A DNA stretch of 64,000 nucleotides from Daphnia carinata (lineage: Eukaryota; Arthropoda; Branchiopoda; Diplostraca; Daphniidae). Below are positions 63,657 through 64,000 of the stretch, piece after piece. Under the pieces are notes generated by a model. The model was given only the letters and a program-made list of their open reading frames with translations. It ran no database searches and was not told the origin of the DNA. The position numbers were made by a program, and so were the translations under genes. Location of the stretch: assembly GCF_022539665.2 (NCBI RefSeq), contig NC_081331.1, forward strand, positions 12,494,638 through 12,558,637, read 5' to 3'. The number at the start of each line of letters is the position of its first letter. Within the stretch, counting starts at the first letter, position 1.

Positions 63657-64000
63657 CTAGGCTCCAGCACTTTGATTCGAATGATTCTGCTGTTGCTGCC
63701 GGATCAGGTTCCAGTAAAGACCACGTTTTTCCACAAGGCTTTTGTGAGTGCCCAACTTAAAAGCAAACAAATGCGTATACGTCTTTAAATCTGCAGTCTG
63801 AGTTTTAAACGACAATTGGGAAGGGGATTTGCCAACGCGCGACAAGAGATTTTGTTTGTTTTAAGTACAGGATAAACGAGGATTTACGATGGATAAAGTT
63901 GGTTACCTCGGCAATAGTTCCGTTAGAGACCACTGCAATAATGTCCGCGTTCTGGATGGTACTCAAGCGATGTGCAACAATCAGAACGGTTCTGCCCGCC
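63657..64000 (-). CDS. ABCB-type ABC transporter, C-terminal end (partial)
   Basis: Two exons are visible: 63907-64000 (runs off the window) and 63657-63755 (TAG). They encode the end of a nucleotide-binding domain: [20 protein letters not shown] is the H-loop region (switch histidine in AHRLST), followed by the last strand SNGTIAE and [18 protein letters not shown]. Half transporters such as mitochondrial ABCB8 end in the same GTH..L..K.GLY..LIR.Q manner, so ABCB8 is a reasonable guess, but ABCB9 or ABCB10 are possible. The tail is Gln/Ser-rich. The rest of the gene lies to the right of the window. Confidence 0.9.

Overview
The window looks like nuclear DNA of a cladoceran crustacean, most likely Daphnia. 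The DNA is AT-rich. Most introns in the compact genes are about 55-150 bp with ordinary GT-AG ends. The proteins are arthropod-like: an insect-type circadian TIMELESS, an adiponectin receptor, MTR4 helicase, and a family of tandem SLC17 transporters. No bacterial, organellar or viral genome features were seen. The gene models below were assembled by hand from splice sites. In each of the nine complete models (1299, 464, 1033, 541, 798, 601, 377, 503 and 510 aa) every exon phase closes exactly, which is the main support for the boundaries.

Layout. 1-4.8 kb: mostly non-coding, with one weak plus-strand three-exon candidate (1329-1853). 4.8-22.4 kb (minus): an 18-exon gene for an F-BAR + C1 + SH3 adaptor of the STAC type, with large introns. 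22.4-33.2 kb: a gene desert with only weak candidates and a 586-bp imperfect palindrome (31662-32247). 33.4-35.0 kb (plus): adiponectin receptor (PAQR). 35.6-39.4 kb (minus, convergent with it): MTR4/SKIV2L2 exosome helicase. 39.7-61.6 kb (minus): four intact SLC17/sialin-like transporters (A 40.2-42.6, B 48.9-51.7, C 56.1-58.4, D 59.1-61.6) and one decayed relic (39.75-39.90). Two unrelated minus-strand genes are interleaved: timeless (44.0-47.8) and a Gag-like/RNase H1-like fusion gene (53.1-54.5). 63.66 kb to the window end: the last two exons of an ABCB-type ABC transporter.

How the genes relate. The four SLC17 genes share eleven exons, and seven of these have identical lengths in all four copies, so they are tandem duplicates. 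They differ mainly in the loop after the sixth membrane segment: short and glycine-rich in C and D, acidic/polar in A, and very histidine-rich in B. No operon-like or pathway logic joins the other genes.

The most unusual item is the fusion gene at 53.1-54.5 kb. A retrotransposon Gag capsid-like region is joined to a cellular-type RNase H1 fold in which all four catalytic carboxylates appear to be replaced. Three host-type introns lie in the RNase H part. It looks like a domesticated, non-enzymatic gene.
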